Shown: positions 8,801-21,911, counted from the stretch's first letter. The stretch: DNA of 64,000 nt from Nymphaea colorata (GCF_008831285.2 NC_045139.1:36119706-36183705); one strand, 5' to 3'. The notes: generated by a model from the sequence alone, not told the origin. Numbers and translations are program-made.

Positions 8801-11800
8801 AATTTAACATAATAGTATATACAAAGTTTGTAACAGGTATAACAAATTACCCATACATATAACTACATGATATAAGTATGTAACATAACCATATTAATGT
8901 ATACTTATAACATGTCTGAGGTATCCCAAATAACAGACTAAGTGACTAACAGTATATACATATAATAGTATGCATATAACAGGATAATCAACACAAAAAT
9001 ACATAAAAATATGTAATCAATACAAAATAAAGTACATGACAATATATACTCAATTAAGAAACTTTAGTTGAAAGGGAATGTGACTTTTTCACTTTCCCAT
9101 GGAGTAGGTGTGTTGGCGGCTAGGCCAGCCTAGGCGCCAACACATATCCCATTGCCTAAACGGTGGACTTAGGCAATGGGTGTGGACTCACGCGTAGTCC
9201 ATGGCTAGGCGAGGCCTTAACAACACAGGTTATCAGGATATCAACAAGATAGATATGAGAAGTGGATACAAGGAAGCAAGTTTAATCTTTAGAGTACAAA
9301 GTCAACAACCTATTCTTTCAAAATTGAAAAGGACACTAAGCTATGTCACACAAGTGCGGGTGTGAGTGTTGGGGCGGCAAAGAAATACGTATTGGTACAG
9401 AAAATGTATATGTGCATGTATTTATATAGTTGTCCACAAAAAAAAAATTAACAATCAATATGCTATGGTTCTATCAATGACTTTATGAGAAAAAAGCGAA
9501 TTGTACATTGCTGCACCTGCACCCCATTTGCATTGAGTTGGGGAAGAGACTGTGTTACTTAGACACCAAAAGTACCGAAAAGATTTGTCTCTTATGAGTC
9601 TGACTCATTTACCCATTAGACAAAGATTTTGCGTACTGGCGATACAGTTTTATATTGAATGAACTTGTTGTGATAAAGGCTAAGGGTCATCATGAATGGG
9701 AAGAAGTGTAGAACACTGAGTTAGATGCTCTTAAAGACACACACATGAGAAACCTGATACTTATCTATAGGAAAAAAGCCGTTACTTTTAAGTGGATTGG
9801 TAAGGTAAAGACCAAGAGTAATCAGTCAATGCAAAATGTAAACTTAGATTTGTAGCCAAAGGATAGATTGAAGAGCATCAAATAGATTATGAGGGAACTT
9901 TTGCTTTCATGGCTAGAGTAACCACTGTTAGAAGTTAGAACCTTTATAGATATTGGTTAATTACAAATTGAAATATTTCCCAAATGAAGGTCGTCAGTGA
10001 CACAAATGACAAAGAAGAAAGTAGTGAAGTTAAAACAATTTTTAAAAAATGTAAGATTTCCAACATACTTTGAGGAATTGAAGATATTTATTCTTTATTA
10101 AGATACTTATTGACACAAATAAAGTTTGCATTGGATCTTATTCCTTAATTTTGAAACCTTGGGTGATAGAGTAGCTGAGACTTGCCAAACTGCGTCACTT
10201 TGGAACCAAGATGAAGCTTGATGATGAAATTTTAGTGGGAATTCCAACTTCTTGTGGATGATAGTTTGATTCCTTATATATAATTTAACTTTTGAAGTTT
10301 TGAGTACCACCATACTTGACATAACGTATGTTGTCCATGTGGAAGTCAGTTTCAGCATGTTTAATCTTCATTCTACAAGAGTGCTGTTTTGTAAATTATC
10401 ATGTCACTGGTATCAATGGAATTGTAAATAAACAGGTCAGAAAACTCTAAATAAAGGAGTACTTTTGTCTTCTTCATTAGAATTTGTTTCTTATATTGGT
10501 GTTGTTTGGGGATTAGTTCCAAGTAACAGGCTCTCCATAACAAACTTTTGTGTTTTCTTTGGTGAATCTAATATTGGGTAGTTTAAATTTTAAAAGGCCA
10601 CAAAATGCCTTTTTTCTTTTTTGCATAAGCAATGCGTAGAGAATGGCTTATACAAAATAGAGGTTGTATCGCTCAAGCAACTCTTGATGGGCATGAGAAA
10701 CAGACTGGAAAAGCTTACCAAATTATGTTGTCATAACTAGAATTTGATTTGCATAGCCCAAAATCAGACATTTCATAAACAAACCAAGTGCATCAAGGTA
10801 GATTGTCATTTTGAGCAAGAAAAGAACTTGGAGAAAACAATTCAACTTTTCTATATGGCCTTGGAATATGAACTTATGGATTTCTTCAGGAGGGCATTGT
10901 ACTTTTCATGATTAATTTTACTTCTTAACAAACTTTTAGTGATGATGCTTTTTGTTTGAGAAAGAGAAAAAAGGAGAAGGGGGTGTGTGTGGAGTGTTAG
11001 TGTTTATATAAATGCATGTGTATTTTTATATGTATATGTATGATAATCACATACATGTTTAAACTTTAAATTCCCATATATATAATTATACACCTTTTTT
11101 GGAGATATTCAAAAATTCTAGATCTAACACTGCTCCAATGCAAAGAGGAACATGAAGAAAAGAAAAGGTTGCAGTCACAAGGCACGACTTGGCCTGTTTG
11201 GTTTTCATTATATAAAGGACGAGAATGCCTCTTTTAACTATATAAAGGATAATAGAAAGTTATCCTACATAAAACCCCCATGCCTATTTAGAGGCATAAA
11301 TCAATTCTAGATATGGATCAGATCCAAGCTGTCTTCTGAATTATTACTTCATGTCAGTCTCATACAGATGATTTTTCTATTAATGTGCATTATCTGGCAC
11401 TCAAACTTTATCAGTCAGATACGGCAAGTGTTAGAGTTCCGGAGGTTGACTTGGAGCTTGCAAGTGGGACGTTGGGTGGGCTTGTGACAACAGTTGAAGG
11501 CCTATTGACCAAAATCCAAGGAAGTAAGTTGATTTTCTGCTTGAAAATACTCAACATCATTAGACTAAAAGGTTGTATTTCATGTAGTTATGCATTCTCA
11601 GCTTAGAAGGTATAAGTAATCTGCGATTCTGCATTGACATTTGACAGTGCTGCATGAATAGTTTGATCCATCGTCACAAATATCGTCAATGTACTCAAAA
11701 TATCATGATAATAGCTGAAAAACTGAAGAAAACAAAAAAGAGGAAGATCGTGATAGTTTTGAATTTATCACTGAAGTTTTTTTATTGCAATATTTTTCAT

Positions 11801-11945
11801 TTGCTTAGAGGGGACGTTATTTAAATGTAAATCATCACATGCCTATTTCTCTTTCTCTCTCTCTCTCTTCCTCTCTCTCTCTTTTGAAAAAAAGTTAGTA
11901 ATAACTCACAGTTTGATAGTCTTTTTCTGTTGCTTTCATTCTCCA

Positions 11946-11981
<36 letters not shown>

Positions 11982-13226
11982 AACTTTGATTGCAAGTTGC
12001 CCTTTAGTTGCGGACCCTAAACAACTCAATGTTGCGTGGTTGTTCCAGAATGGTTATGCATATGGACTTGGCAATTTGTCCCAGAAATGGGAAGAAGGCC
12101 ATGGTATTTTCTTTTAATAAACTTTGAGATGATGTTTATCAGCCCATTTTTCCAGATCTGGAGAGGGTGCATGGGTTCACATTGGGAGATAGCATTGACG
12201 AGGGAAAAAAAAACAAATGGCAAGAATTCAATGCTAGACTAAATAAGGTGATTTCTTTCATTAACTTATCCTGGGAATAAAATGGAGTCCTGCATTTCTT
12301 TTTTGTTAGATTCTTACGTGATGCAATATAGCATGTCTACAACTGTGTTTTATTTGTTGATTGACTTCCCTAAGACATTGAATGATCGATAGCTTTCTTC
12401 ATTCATCTTTTGCAAAGTCCTAAGGTTTTCCATGTGTTTTTGAGTTGTCTTGTAGCTAAAGAAGATAATAGCCCGTGATGTGGATAGTTTAATGTTTGTG
12501 TCTGATTGATTTGTCCTGGTCATGAACTCTTTTGATGGAAACACTTGTCAATTTGTCATTTACTTTGCTGTTCTCGTTAAAGATTTGATGTTTCATTTAT
12601 GGAATTTGCAGCTTTTGAAAGTTGAGGAACCATGGACGCTGATAATTGATGATGCATTGGCAAATTCCTTTGTTGCACCAGCTACTGAACTGATTGAGGA
12701 TGATCATCAGTTGACATGTAAGCATGTAATTGGAAAAAATGTATACAAGAAAACAGAATTATGTATTTGTAAATCATGCTACTACATGAGTACTGAGTAG
12801 TTTCTGCTATGTTTTGCACATTCTTCTAGATAGGTTGAGCTCATTAACAAGGACTTTGAAACTTGATTAGTTTTGTTTCGCTAAACAAGTATGCCTTTTG
12901 ATGCTTGTATATTTGGAATTATATACTTTTGATTTTGAAATATTTAAGAAACACCCCTTGCATTGTTGTAGTAATGCATTCTAAGTGTTGGATTCTTACA
13001 AACCGTGTAGAGTGAGTCTATTTTATATTTATGCAGTTTAACTTTTCTGATTCCAAATAAAGTATTGCTTGTTTCTTTTTCCTCAAGAAAAATTAAACAT
13101 CCTAGTTTGAATGGTTCTTCTTGATTTTTTTCAGTTGAAGAATATGAAAGGTCATGGGAGCAAAATGAGGAGTTGGGTCTTAATGACATGGATACAGCGT
13201 CTGCAGATGCTGCCTATGATGCCTAG
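5870..13226 (+). CDS. ZPR1: ZPR1 zinc-finger protein, C-terminal ten exons
   Basis: ZPR1 is a conserved eukaryotic protein that binds eEF1A. Ten exons join in phase and code 363 residues to a TAG stop: 5870-5929, 6006-6133, 6953-7229, 7337-7403, 7776-7846, 7985-8074, 11415-11523, 12156-12247, 12612-12717 and 13135-13226. All introns are GT-AG. Visible marks include V-E-G-I-L, T-F-I-L-D-D-P-A-G-N-S-F, the second C4 zinc finger (CGAC ... CDTC), a repeated alpha-helical hairpin plus ZPR1 domain with P-W-T-L-I-I-D-D, and an acidic tail N-E-E-L-G-L-N-D. The first zinc finger and first domain are not in 4989-5869, so the 5' exons must lie left of the Copia element or be missing. The 3.3-kb intron at 8075-11414 is swollen by transposons. 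Confidence 0.93.
8181..9228 (+). mobile_element. Non-autonomous hAT-type element in ZPR1 intron
   Basis: The 1,048-bp element is flanked by perfect 8-bp direct repeats gttatcag (8173-8180 and 9229-9236). It has imperfect terminal inverted repeats: ctatgttgtgaagg on the left against ctgtgttgttaagg from the right end. Both subterminal regions carry aggcgcct/ggcgcc-rich motifs, and a perfect 12-bp inverted repeat lies at 9148-9159 and 9169-9180. The interior (about 8570-9010) is an AT-rich array of short acatataacaggta-like motifs. It shows no transposase frame. The 8-bp duplication and short TIRs fit the hAT superfamily; orientation is arbitrary. Confidence 0.82.
9229..11414 (+). other. Remainder of large ZPR1 intron
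   Basis: Apart from the Copia relic at 9690-9940 I see no gene, RNA or further complete transposon. The sequence is AT-rich with short purine runs. It ends in a weak pyrimidine tract and the AG at 11413-11414. Confidence 0.5.
9690..9940 (+). pseudogene. Decayed Copia reverse-transcriptase fragment
   Basis: Conceptual translation with several stops and a frame change gives E-W-x-x-V-x-N-T-E-L-D-A-L, then K-W-I-x-K-V-K-T-K-S and, in a second frame, L-R-F-V-A-K-G followed by I-D-Y-E-G-T-F-A-x-M-A-R-V-T-T-V-R. This is the start of a Copia RT domain (compare K-A-R-L-V-A-K-G in the intact element at 3180-3200). It is far older than the element at 1-4988 and lies in the same oversized ZPR1 intron. 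Confidence 0.75.
11848..11981 (+). repeat. CT and AT microsatellites in ZPR1 intron
   Basis: Two interrupted CT runs (about 11850-11882 and 11946-11960) are followed by an AT run (11961-11981) inside the intron 11524-12155. They are ordinary length-polymorphic microsatellites. Confidence 0.8.
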
Positions 13227-14273
13227 ATCACGGTTGGCTGTCATTTGTAATGGTTGTGTTTGTTAATGAAATTGATCGCCTTGATGCCCTCTATTTAAGC
13301 TCGAGCTGGGAAGAAAGTTCTTGAGTGGATCCATGCAGATGTCAACGCCACCCAAGCACTTGAGAAACTTGACTTCCTTGTGATCATTTGTTGCTGTCGT
13401 TCCTTGCATGTTGTGGATCCCATTTTCAAGGTTGACAGATTCAGCTGGAGGGTACAGAACTGCCATGTTCCAAAGTGGATCTATTCTAGCCGTCCTAATT
13501 TTGTTGACTGGGCTGCTGCTGGATAGAAAATTTGGGTGGTTCCCAGTATAGTCATGGCCACGTTTCAGGTTTACCATTTAGTAGTTGTGGCTTTGTGGTT
13601 TTTTTCCCTGTGGAAAACTGTAGCGATAGTACAATGCTTCTATTGAAAGTTGAACTTTGTGTGGTTTTCAATTTAATTCTTATTACAGGTATTCCGGATA
13701 AATGGCATCATGAGGATGACTGTTTAAAGTTCGACGTTAATGAATAATAATCTGGAATATGAATAGGACTTTTTGTTTTCTGGATTGGTGGTGCTGATTT
13801 CTTTGTTTGTCTTTGAATTACCTTTAACCCAAGATATACATTGCCTCTGTACAAACTAAATTTGGGTGGGTGCAATGATATCCTGAAGAGGCTGAAGCCA
13901 CTTTTACTTTCTCCTTACTTCAATTAAAGTGTCGTGTATCCATTGTCTGTAGTCCACTGCTTTTTCAGTGCCTGTCAGTTGGGCTAACTATGCTAAGGGT
14001 TACAACAAACTAAATGGGAATTTTGCATGAAACCTGTTGGGTGATGGCATTCGATCATTTTATTAACTAAAAAAAATACAGTACAACCATCAAAAAAATA
14101 GAAACAGGAGCTGTACCAAACATAAAAAAAAATGAGGCAAAAAAAAAAAAAGCGTTACGGTGAGCGGAAAAGCGTGGTGGCCACAACCTGTAAATTGTGA
14201 TCCGCTTAGCGAGAAGGATAATATTTTGGAATCTTGAGTGGAGTCTTCTTCTGCCTTCCAACCGGCCCGTGAG

Positions 14274-14446
14274 TAGGGGCGGAGGGAGGGGGGCTCACCT
14301 AGGCCACAAAAAAAAAAAGTTAACATTGAAAAAATATAATTTTTTAATAGTGTCATGTATTTTTTGGATTTTAATTCAATTTGGTCCTACTCAGATCTAG
14401 AGGTTGGACTGTCGGCCGCTTCTAAAAAAATTCTGGTTCCGTCCCT
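14274..14446. mobile_element. 173-bp MITE with 9-bp target duplication
   Basis: Direct repeats gcccgtgag flank the unit (14265-14273 and 14447-14455). The left end taggggcggagg and the reverse complement of the right end agggacggaacc form short imperfect inverted repeats. The interior is AT-rich and non-coding. A 9-bp duplication suggests a Mutator-like origin; an 8-bp reading (hAT) cannot be excluded. Confidence 0.65.
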
Positions 14447-17006
14447 GCCCGTGAGCCCACCAGTCCTTATTTGTTAGTCACTATCTAGGCTTTTTGTCCT
14501 TCAACAGCAAGAATACTATACACAGGTTCTGTTTCGGGGTGAATTTCGTCACTCCAAACGGCCACTGCAATCTAGCATCTGCTATTTTTGAAGCCAATGG
14601 CCCAAGCAATGCATATCTGATTTCTTTTAATAAGCAGTCAATAGCCAGGCATGCTACCTGTGTCCAACCATGACCACATTTTCTCCTTCGCCGCCGACTT
14701 CGGTTTTGCGACAGAGAGACAGGTCCACACAGTCCCATATCATATTAGCCTCTACCCTTGCAGGCCTAACATCGTCATCAAAACTGTCTCTTGTTTTACA
14801 GCACCATGATCTCCAGACTCCATGTGAAAACAGACTCTCCAACACTTCATGAGCCATCCCCGTTTGGAATTAGTTTCAATCTTGAATTCAGCAAGAGAAG
14901 AGGTATGGAAAAAACGCCTCTGCTTGAGTATTGCAACAACAAGCTTCCAAATGTCTGTCTTCACATTGCAAGCAAAAAAATAAAAGCTTAGTGTTTTCCT
15001 AATTCTTTCCACAACTATAGCAACCATCGACAAGCGAAACACCAGCACTTAGCATTTTCCAAATTCTTTCTACAACTTTATTAACCATTTGCAAGAGAAA
15101 CACCGGCCTTTTCCGGGTGAGTGGGGGAGGCCTACTGCCCGGTAGAGAGTCGAAGCTTCCACCCAACCCATTGTCTCTGTAAGGTACTGGGTCTACTTTC
15201 AGTACTACAGTTGATGGTCCGAAGCAGTCCTGAACCCCAGGGACAAGGGGAGGCCTTCGGCTTTTCTTGGTTTAACTTCCTCCCTCCAAGACCAGTCTAC
15301 ATAGCTGCTTGGCAATCGAGTGTCTCCTCTCCTTCAGTTGGCTTCTCCTAAAAAAAAATTGGCCTTGGCAGAGGAAACTAAATGGGACTTGTGTAACTAA
15401 CTTTTAGTTTATGTTAATATTCTATGAATCTACCTGAAAGAGTGAGGTAGAATCACATAATACTAGTGTTATATATTATCTGCATCAATCTTTCAAGCAG
15501 ATTCATAGAACACTTGTCATACTACCAAATGACCCCTTATGGCCTTATCAGATCAAAGGTTGGACTTTATTTGATATTTGCTGGTGTAGATGGCTCTGGA
15601 TTGATTCGGGTTGCTTCTGATATAAAATATCCATCTGAATTCTTCATGGGCAGGAAATTGTTTGTCCTTCCAAGATCTGCTGCTAATCTTGTAGATGTGC
15701 AGACATCCTCATGACTATTCTGGCATTGCAAAGGGACCAGGGGAAGACATTGCTGCAGGTTAAACATTTTCACCTTCGAAGAATTCAACTTAATAAAATT
15801 GGATTCAAACTCAGACTCTGACCCCATTTTCCACAACCAAACATATGCGATTGATTTGGATTTTTCTTAGGTCTTAATCAAATGTAAAATTCAAATTGGA
15901 TTCGACCATGTAACTGCACACTGAACCTGTACTCGATTAGTAGCTGGATCTGGATTCTTTACTAGATCCAATTAAATGGATTCAAAATCAGATATACCTG
16001 ATCCATATCCCAAGGGCCATGTTCTGAATTTCTTGAGTTTCTCTTTGTGGAGACATCACCCCGAGACACCGAAAGTACAACAAGTACCCAGAAATATGGT
16101 AGGAAGGGTGGGGATTTGTCTTTCTCAAACGAGAGATATGATGAAATATTCTTCCTGTTCACCCGGAGTGTATAAATTTGATTTATGGGCATGTAACAAT
16201 TCGATTTTCAGTTTTCTTGACTTGCAAAATCCATGATACATGGTCTTTATAATGGTCTCCAGTGTTATCAAAATCGGCTTGAATCGACTCATTCGAATGG
16301 TATCAGTGGCAAACCGATTCGATTTGTTGGCCAGCTTAGTAGCTGTTGTCTCTCTCTCTTATATATAAATAATAATAATAATAATAATAATAATAACTTT
16401 GATCAATGTGTACCTACATAAAACGGGTAGATGTGCATTTAATAATTACATCACAATCGTTAGATCCAACAGGGAGTAGGTGCACCAAAGAAACTTGCAG
16501 AGACTTTTTTTTAGATAATTTCTATCATAAATTTTTTTTCTAGAGTACGTGATTTGATGGATACTTGCTTTAGAAAAGGGGCGGAGAGGGACATGCTGTC
16601 CAAATAATAAACAAGGGCGATTCTCTTTCACTCTCATCCCACTGAAACAGCGTTTCCCCCGGGTTGGGAGGGGGCGTTTGCATATTGTTCGTCTTCCGGT
16701 GCATGTTTTGCGAATCAAACACCCCATTTTTTATCTTTACTTAAAGAGTAATTGTCTACAACTACAATATAAAACCTCCAAGGCTGGAGTGAAGACATAA
16801 TTTTTTTATGAGGAGGGCCAAATTAAAGTTTCTGAATTTTGATTATGACCGAAATATTATTTTTCAAAATTTTTATATAGAACAAGTGAACTTTTTTTTA
16901 AAATTTTCATATAATTTTTTTTTTTTAAAATTTAAGGTGGGACCAAGGTCCAAGCGAGCTTACCTTGGCTCCGCTCCTGTCCAAAGCCATAGCCTTTGTT
17001 TCGGAG

Positions 17007-17165
17007 CTTGAGTAAACATATGATACATCTTTCAACTCATGTGTTGCAGTTGCCATTGTTTGCAGTATAGAAAAAGGAAAATAATACACTGAAGCGTGAC
17101 AGAAACCATGAGATTAAAACTTAGTATCTCTTGAACGTGTTCCACTTTGCCGCCCAATTAAACTT
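17007..17165 (-). repeat. SINE-like repeat, copy A
   Basis: This stretch aligns by eye with 29007-29160 over its full length: both run from cttgagt through ctttcaact/cttttaactt and attgtttg to a decayed tRNA-like end. On the - strand the head resembles a Leu/Ser-type tRNA A box and B box, but copy A is much more degraded than copy B. Confidence 0.5.
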
Positions 17166-17640
17166 ACTCCTTAAAGCCAAACACCCTCTTGTCAGAAAAT
17201 CATAAGAGTTTCTTGTTGACAGATTCAGACCATTCACTGCAGGATGTAAAGGCATTTCCTTCATTGTCAACATGAATCATGAGCTTGCGAGTAAAACTGA
17301 TTGAAGAGTGCCACTCCACTTATCATTTTTCTGACTATTTAAAATATTTTAAGAGTTTATTACTTTTATTTTTTCATATTTTTCATTTACATATTAAATT
17401 TAAATATTTTGTCCAATTTACAACTAATTCATCCGGATCCCTAAATTTCCTGAGATTCACTAAATCAGTGTCTTCGATTCGATTCAAAAACCTCTTTTTA
17501 CAACACTTTGGCTACCAAAGAGTATCGGTTCAGATCGAGCACGTTCCCACATTTACAGCCTATGGATGAGGAGATCAACAAGTTCTAGACAACATGTGGA
17601 AACTAAGGCGAGAAAGAACAAATGTTGGGCACTCATAAAA

Positions 17641-17850
17641 TAAAAAAAAAGTGGCGTATCGTCCTGTATCGGTTGTCACTTCTCGCCCCTATCAGCCATT
17701 ATTAAATAATTTTTGATTAATAATATTATCTTAAAAGTTAATTCATAAAAAATCACAATATAACCCCGTAATCCCAATAAAGGCTTATATGGCCTGTACG
17801 GGGCCGTATCGACCCATACATGAAACGGTTCGTATCGAGCTTTGTTGCTT
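17641..17850. repeat. Dispersed gtatcgg-rich repeat
   Basis: Repeated cgtatcg, gtatcgg and cgtatcgacc motifs appear in both orientations around an AT-rich core. The same motif style recurs at 36040-36095 and 46740-47460, so this looks like one dispersed, non-coding repeat family. No clear target duplication was found. Confidence 0.45.
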
Positions 17851-17870
17851 TATAAGAGCTGAGCGAAATA

Positions 17871-18008
17871 ATTAGGTTGCGTTTGATTTTCCATGGATCT
17901 CAGATCCAAGAGGATTTAGAATTCATGATTAGCTGAACTCTACCGTGGACCTCAAATACATGATGAAATCCACGGTGATCTCAAATCTAAGTTATCAAAC
18001 ATGACCTT
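17871..18008. mobile_element. Possible small MITE
   Basis: The left end ggttgcgtttgat and the reverse complement of the right end ggtcatgtttgat are similar. Inner segments tccatggatctcagatc and gatttgagatcaccgtgg are also inverted. A target duplication is not evident, so the limits are approximate. Confidence 0.35.
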
Positions 18009-19394
18009 TTATTGAAAAAAAGAAGAAGAAAAAACTCCTATGAAATTTAAAAGGGGATAAAAAAAAAAGAAACCCTACTTTTTGTTCGCTATATGAGAAA
18101 GCAATAGTTTTTGAATTTGCTGATGAGTATTCAACTTTTGTTAAAGAAGGTTCAAAAGGGAAAAGGCCTTAGACCAAAGCCTGTCATTTTGAAACATGTG
18201 ATTTTCTTAAACTTTTTGCATATTCCTTCAAACTTAAAAAAAACAAAAGTGTTAGTTTCTTGTGAAAAGAAAAAGAAAAAGAAAAAGGAAAAGGGAAAAG
18301 GAAAAGATATTTATTTTGTTTTCACTCATTCCATACAAGCTTTTGGTATGAACTAAAAAGGTGGTAAGCTTATGCCCCTAAGTGGTAGGACGCTACTTGG
18401 GTGTTACGTCATTTTACTTGTGATAATAAATGCTCCAATCGACATCATATGACATAACTTGTCATGTGACGTCAGATGTTTTATCGTCGTAGGTAAAATG
18501 CCTTAATAAATAACATATTTTGGTAGTTGTTAGCAGTTAGTATAAAAGAAAACTCACCCTTGTTTTGAAATTATACATAAGAAAAAGCCTGTAAATAGAA
18601 ATTTCTTAATTTTATTGACAATAATTATAAAAAGTATATAACCTGTTCTAGCAGGAAGACTGCTAGCAGGAAGATTAGCAGTCTGAAAATATTTTAAAAT
18701 TTAGACTGATATTTGTATATTTACATATTTAATTTTTTACTAGATTGGTGATTTGAGCATTAAAAGAAAAAAGAATTGATAGTGATGATCTTGCAGCCAA
18801 GGGTTCAAGACCTGGTCAAACTCATTAAAAATAATGACAACAATTTTTTTTTTTTGACTTAGCTGCAAGTTGAGGGGCGGCTACTTATCAGACTTCAAGG
18901 AATTGTAAGAGCATCCGATACTTCAGTCATTAGAAAAAAGAAAAAAATTCCAAAGGCTTGGTGCACCTAATGTTAATAAGATTCAGACTTAGAATCGATA
19001 ATTTTTCTTTTCAAATTAACCTTGGAAATTGTACATCAAATATAATGTTATAAAAGAGTAACACCCATAAAAATCAAACTAATGACTTGTATTATATTGC
19101 TACGCCACGCTTATCCGGGTAATATTGACGAACAAGTAAAAGTTATTAACAAAACAATGTTAAAAAGAGGCAGGACACTTAATTTTCATGAGCCTTTAAG
19201 TCACTTAATCCTCAATCCAGTTTTTGTCATTAAGAAAATTTGTGTTAATTAACAAATTAAAGACACACATCTCCAATGCAAAGATTCATGTGATCTCTTG
19301 CCATGTACTCAATATCTCAAAATTGTAGATAGTGTGCACTTTAAAAGCACTTCAAACCCCCACATGGCTACATTATTGCTTGCATCTTGTGTTT

Positions 19395-19397
<3 letters not shown>

Positions 19398-19461
<64 letters not shown>
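19398..19461. repeat. (AT)32 microsatellite
   Basis: An uninterrupted 64-bp AT dinucleotide run. An open frame across it codes only alternating Tyr-Ile and is not a gene. Confidence 0.97.
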
Positions 19462-19464
<3 letters not shown>

Positions 19465-21911
19465 CAGAGCAAGGTAGGGCTGCATGGGCCCTAGCCTACT
19501 TTAATTTTTTTAAATTTATAGGTAAATTTTAGAAAATTTGACTTGTTTTATATAAAAAATTTGAAAAATGATATTTGGTCCTAGTCAAAATTTAGAAACT
19601 TTAATTCTGAAAAATGTCTTACTTCACCCTTCTATATATATATTATATATATATACAATCAGCTCAACAATTTTTTTTTTTCTGCCCTCCTTTTTACACT
19701 TATCTCTTGCTGCTTTCCCCTCTATATTTAGTTGTCCTTTCTACTTAAAATTGACCTATTTTAGAAAAAAGTGAAGACATGAAAAACTAGTTCCAAATTA
19801 GGTGCTTTAAAATAAAAGTTATTTTCCAAATGTATATAACATATTTAAAAGCCGCTAAAAAAAGTTACTTAAGTATTTGCCTATTGCGGCCATAGTGCAC
19901 CGGCTGGCACCACCTAAGGAAAATGATGTGCCTTCTTTAAGAAATCTCAAGCCTTCAATTGGTAAGCAGATCAATCACATTCTTTAATTGATCTAAAAGA
20001 TCGACTGCCCACTTTGGTAATTGACAGCCACCACTGTGACCAATAACTAAATTTGACATTGTTTATCTTTTGGAAGCAACAATATTGTATCTTTTCACTG
20101 AGTTGTCCCATCTAATAATTTCCTAATATAAATGGTGCCACCTGTTAAAAGCACCTTATTAATGCTCCAAATTATTTGTAAATCTCCATAGACAGAAGAG
20201 AGAGAAACAAGAGAGAGAGTGGTTTTTGTAAATCTCCATACACACAGACAGAAGAGAGAGAAATAAGAGAGAGGAAGAAGAGAGAGAGTGGTTTAGCCAG
20301 TTCTAATAACAAGGAAAAGAAAACTGACCTTTTAAGATCATTTTTGACAACGGGCAAAAACTAAGAGCCCAAATGGAGAAACCACAGCTGATGGATTGAC
20401 AAAATGAGATGGAAGAATTTTTCAAGAGGTTTGGCATAGCTGAGAGTGTAAGACTGGTGGTTATTTCCATTCTCATGAGTGTCATTTTCCTGAATAGGCT
20501 TCGACATGCATAGACGCAGGGATGGATAGGCTTCTACATGCATAGACGCGGGGAAAGGCAGAGGGGCTGGCAGGAGCCATGACCCTCCTTGTCAAATTTT
20601 TAAAAATTCAAAATTTTATACCTAAAATGTAAATTTTTTAGTTTAACTGAGATAAAAAATTTAAATATTATATTTTGGTTCTTGTAACTAGAAACTGTCT
20701 CTTACAACAAAATAAAATTTTGAGTGTAAACATAAAAAATGAGTAGAAATCAATATAACTAAATGATTAGAAAGTGATTTTGAATTGCGTGAAATATGAA
20801 ATATGATGCCAAATTTTTATAATAAATGTAAGGAATAATGTCCAAAAAACCAGGGTTATTAAATATCCAACTTGGTGTTTGCACTTTTTTTTTAAAATAT
20901 AATTCAAAAGTGTATAAAAATGATAAAATATGTGTCAGCTGGTAATATCAATTATTAGCAATATTAAATATTGTGTTGGTAAAGAAGTCAACGTGCCCCA
21001 AAGAGCCAGGAGGTAAGGATAAGTCTCCAATTAAAAAAGTGTAATTTATTACTTATGAACAACTAACCGTCGCTAATTAAGGGAGTTCCGGCAACACAGA
21101 CAAAGACAACAATATACCTTGTATTTCCAACCATACCTAATTAAAATGACCAAATTGTCCCTACCAATTAAATGCAATAATTGCTTTTTATAAAGGCAAA
21201 AATAAACTAAAAAAAAATTACCTCTATAAAATTACCAAAATGCTCGTCTGGTAAAAAGTGTGAATATGTCGTCGTGTGATTTAGCTACAGAACATGAAAG
21301 CGCCTTCCTACCTACGACCCTCTCTCTATTCATGATATACAATTACTAGTAAGGGATTTTTTTTTTCGAAAGTAATTTTTGAATCTTAGAAGCGCGACAT
21401 CAATTCAATTCAGTAGTAACCGATTCAAGAGTGTCACATTTATTCTTAATTATTTTAAAGTAGTTTTTTAATATAATTTTAGTTAAAAAAAAATATTTTT
21501 TAGTTTTTTGGTCAATTAAGGACTCTAAAACTGATTTAGAAGGCAAAAGTTGGAAACATTTTTGGTTTTCGGGCTGTTTGTTATTTCACTTAAAATGGAA
21601 AACTCGTTTAGTTGTCAACTTTAGCTATGTAATAAGGCAAAAAGTGAGGCAGGTATATGTAATTATCTACGAAGTTGGAACGTATACGAATGGACGTGAT
21701 CCGTTAGTCCTTTTTAGAATTTTTATCAATTTCGGGTGGGAATTTTGAAATTTCTGCTATTTTTGAGAACCCCCTAAAAAGTCCCAAAACCTCCGACGAG
21801 TCCATCGTTTCGTTCGGTATCTCCAAAGAAACCATCCAAAGGATAGAAAAAGGGAGCAGAAAAGCGGGGGAGGTCAAAGCGAGGGAAAGAGAGGAGCAGA
21901 AGGAGAAGAAG

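Larger units (their letters stand above)
13227..21911. other. Intergenic, repeat-rich; ZPR1 3' region at its left end
   Basis: 13227 to about 13760 is probable ZPR1 3' UTR and flank. The rest holds no gene I can support. Contents beyond the entries listed separately: a gene-like but stop-filled stretch at 14480-15050 with a roughly 64-bp tandem near 14990-15110; degenerate ggggcggag-type repeat ends near 16960, 19465 and 20555; an AAT run at 16367-16396; a 50-bp imperfect tandem at 20172-20293; and a 32-bp tandem at 20497-20560. Confidence 0.6.

Noticed and set aside
14481-15048. Overlapping - strand frames as a LINE RNase H remnant
   Set aside because: I could not find RT, zf-RVT or RNase H motifs; left as unassigned intergenic DNA.
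19332-19532. 66-aa open frame over the AT microsatellite
   Set aside because: It codes alternating Tyr-Ile only; a repeat artefact.
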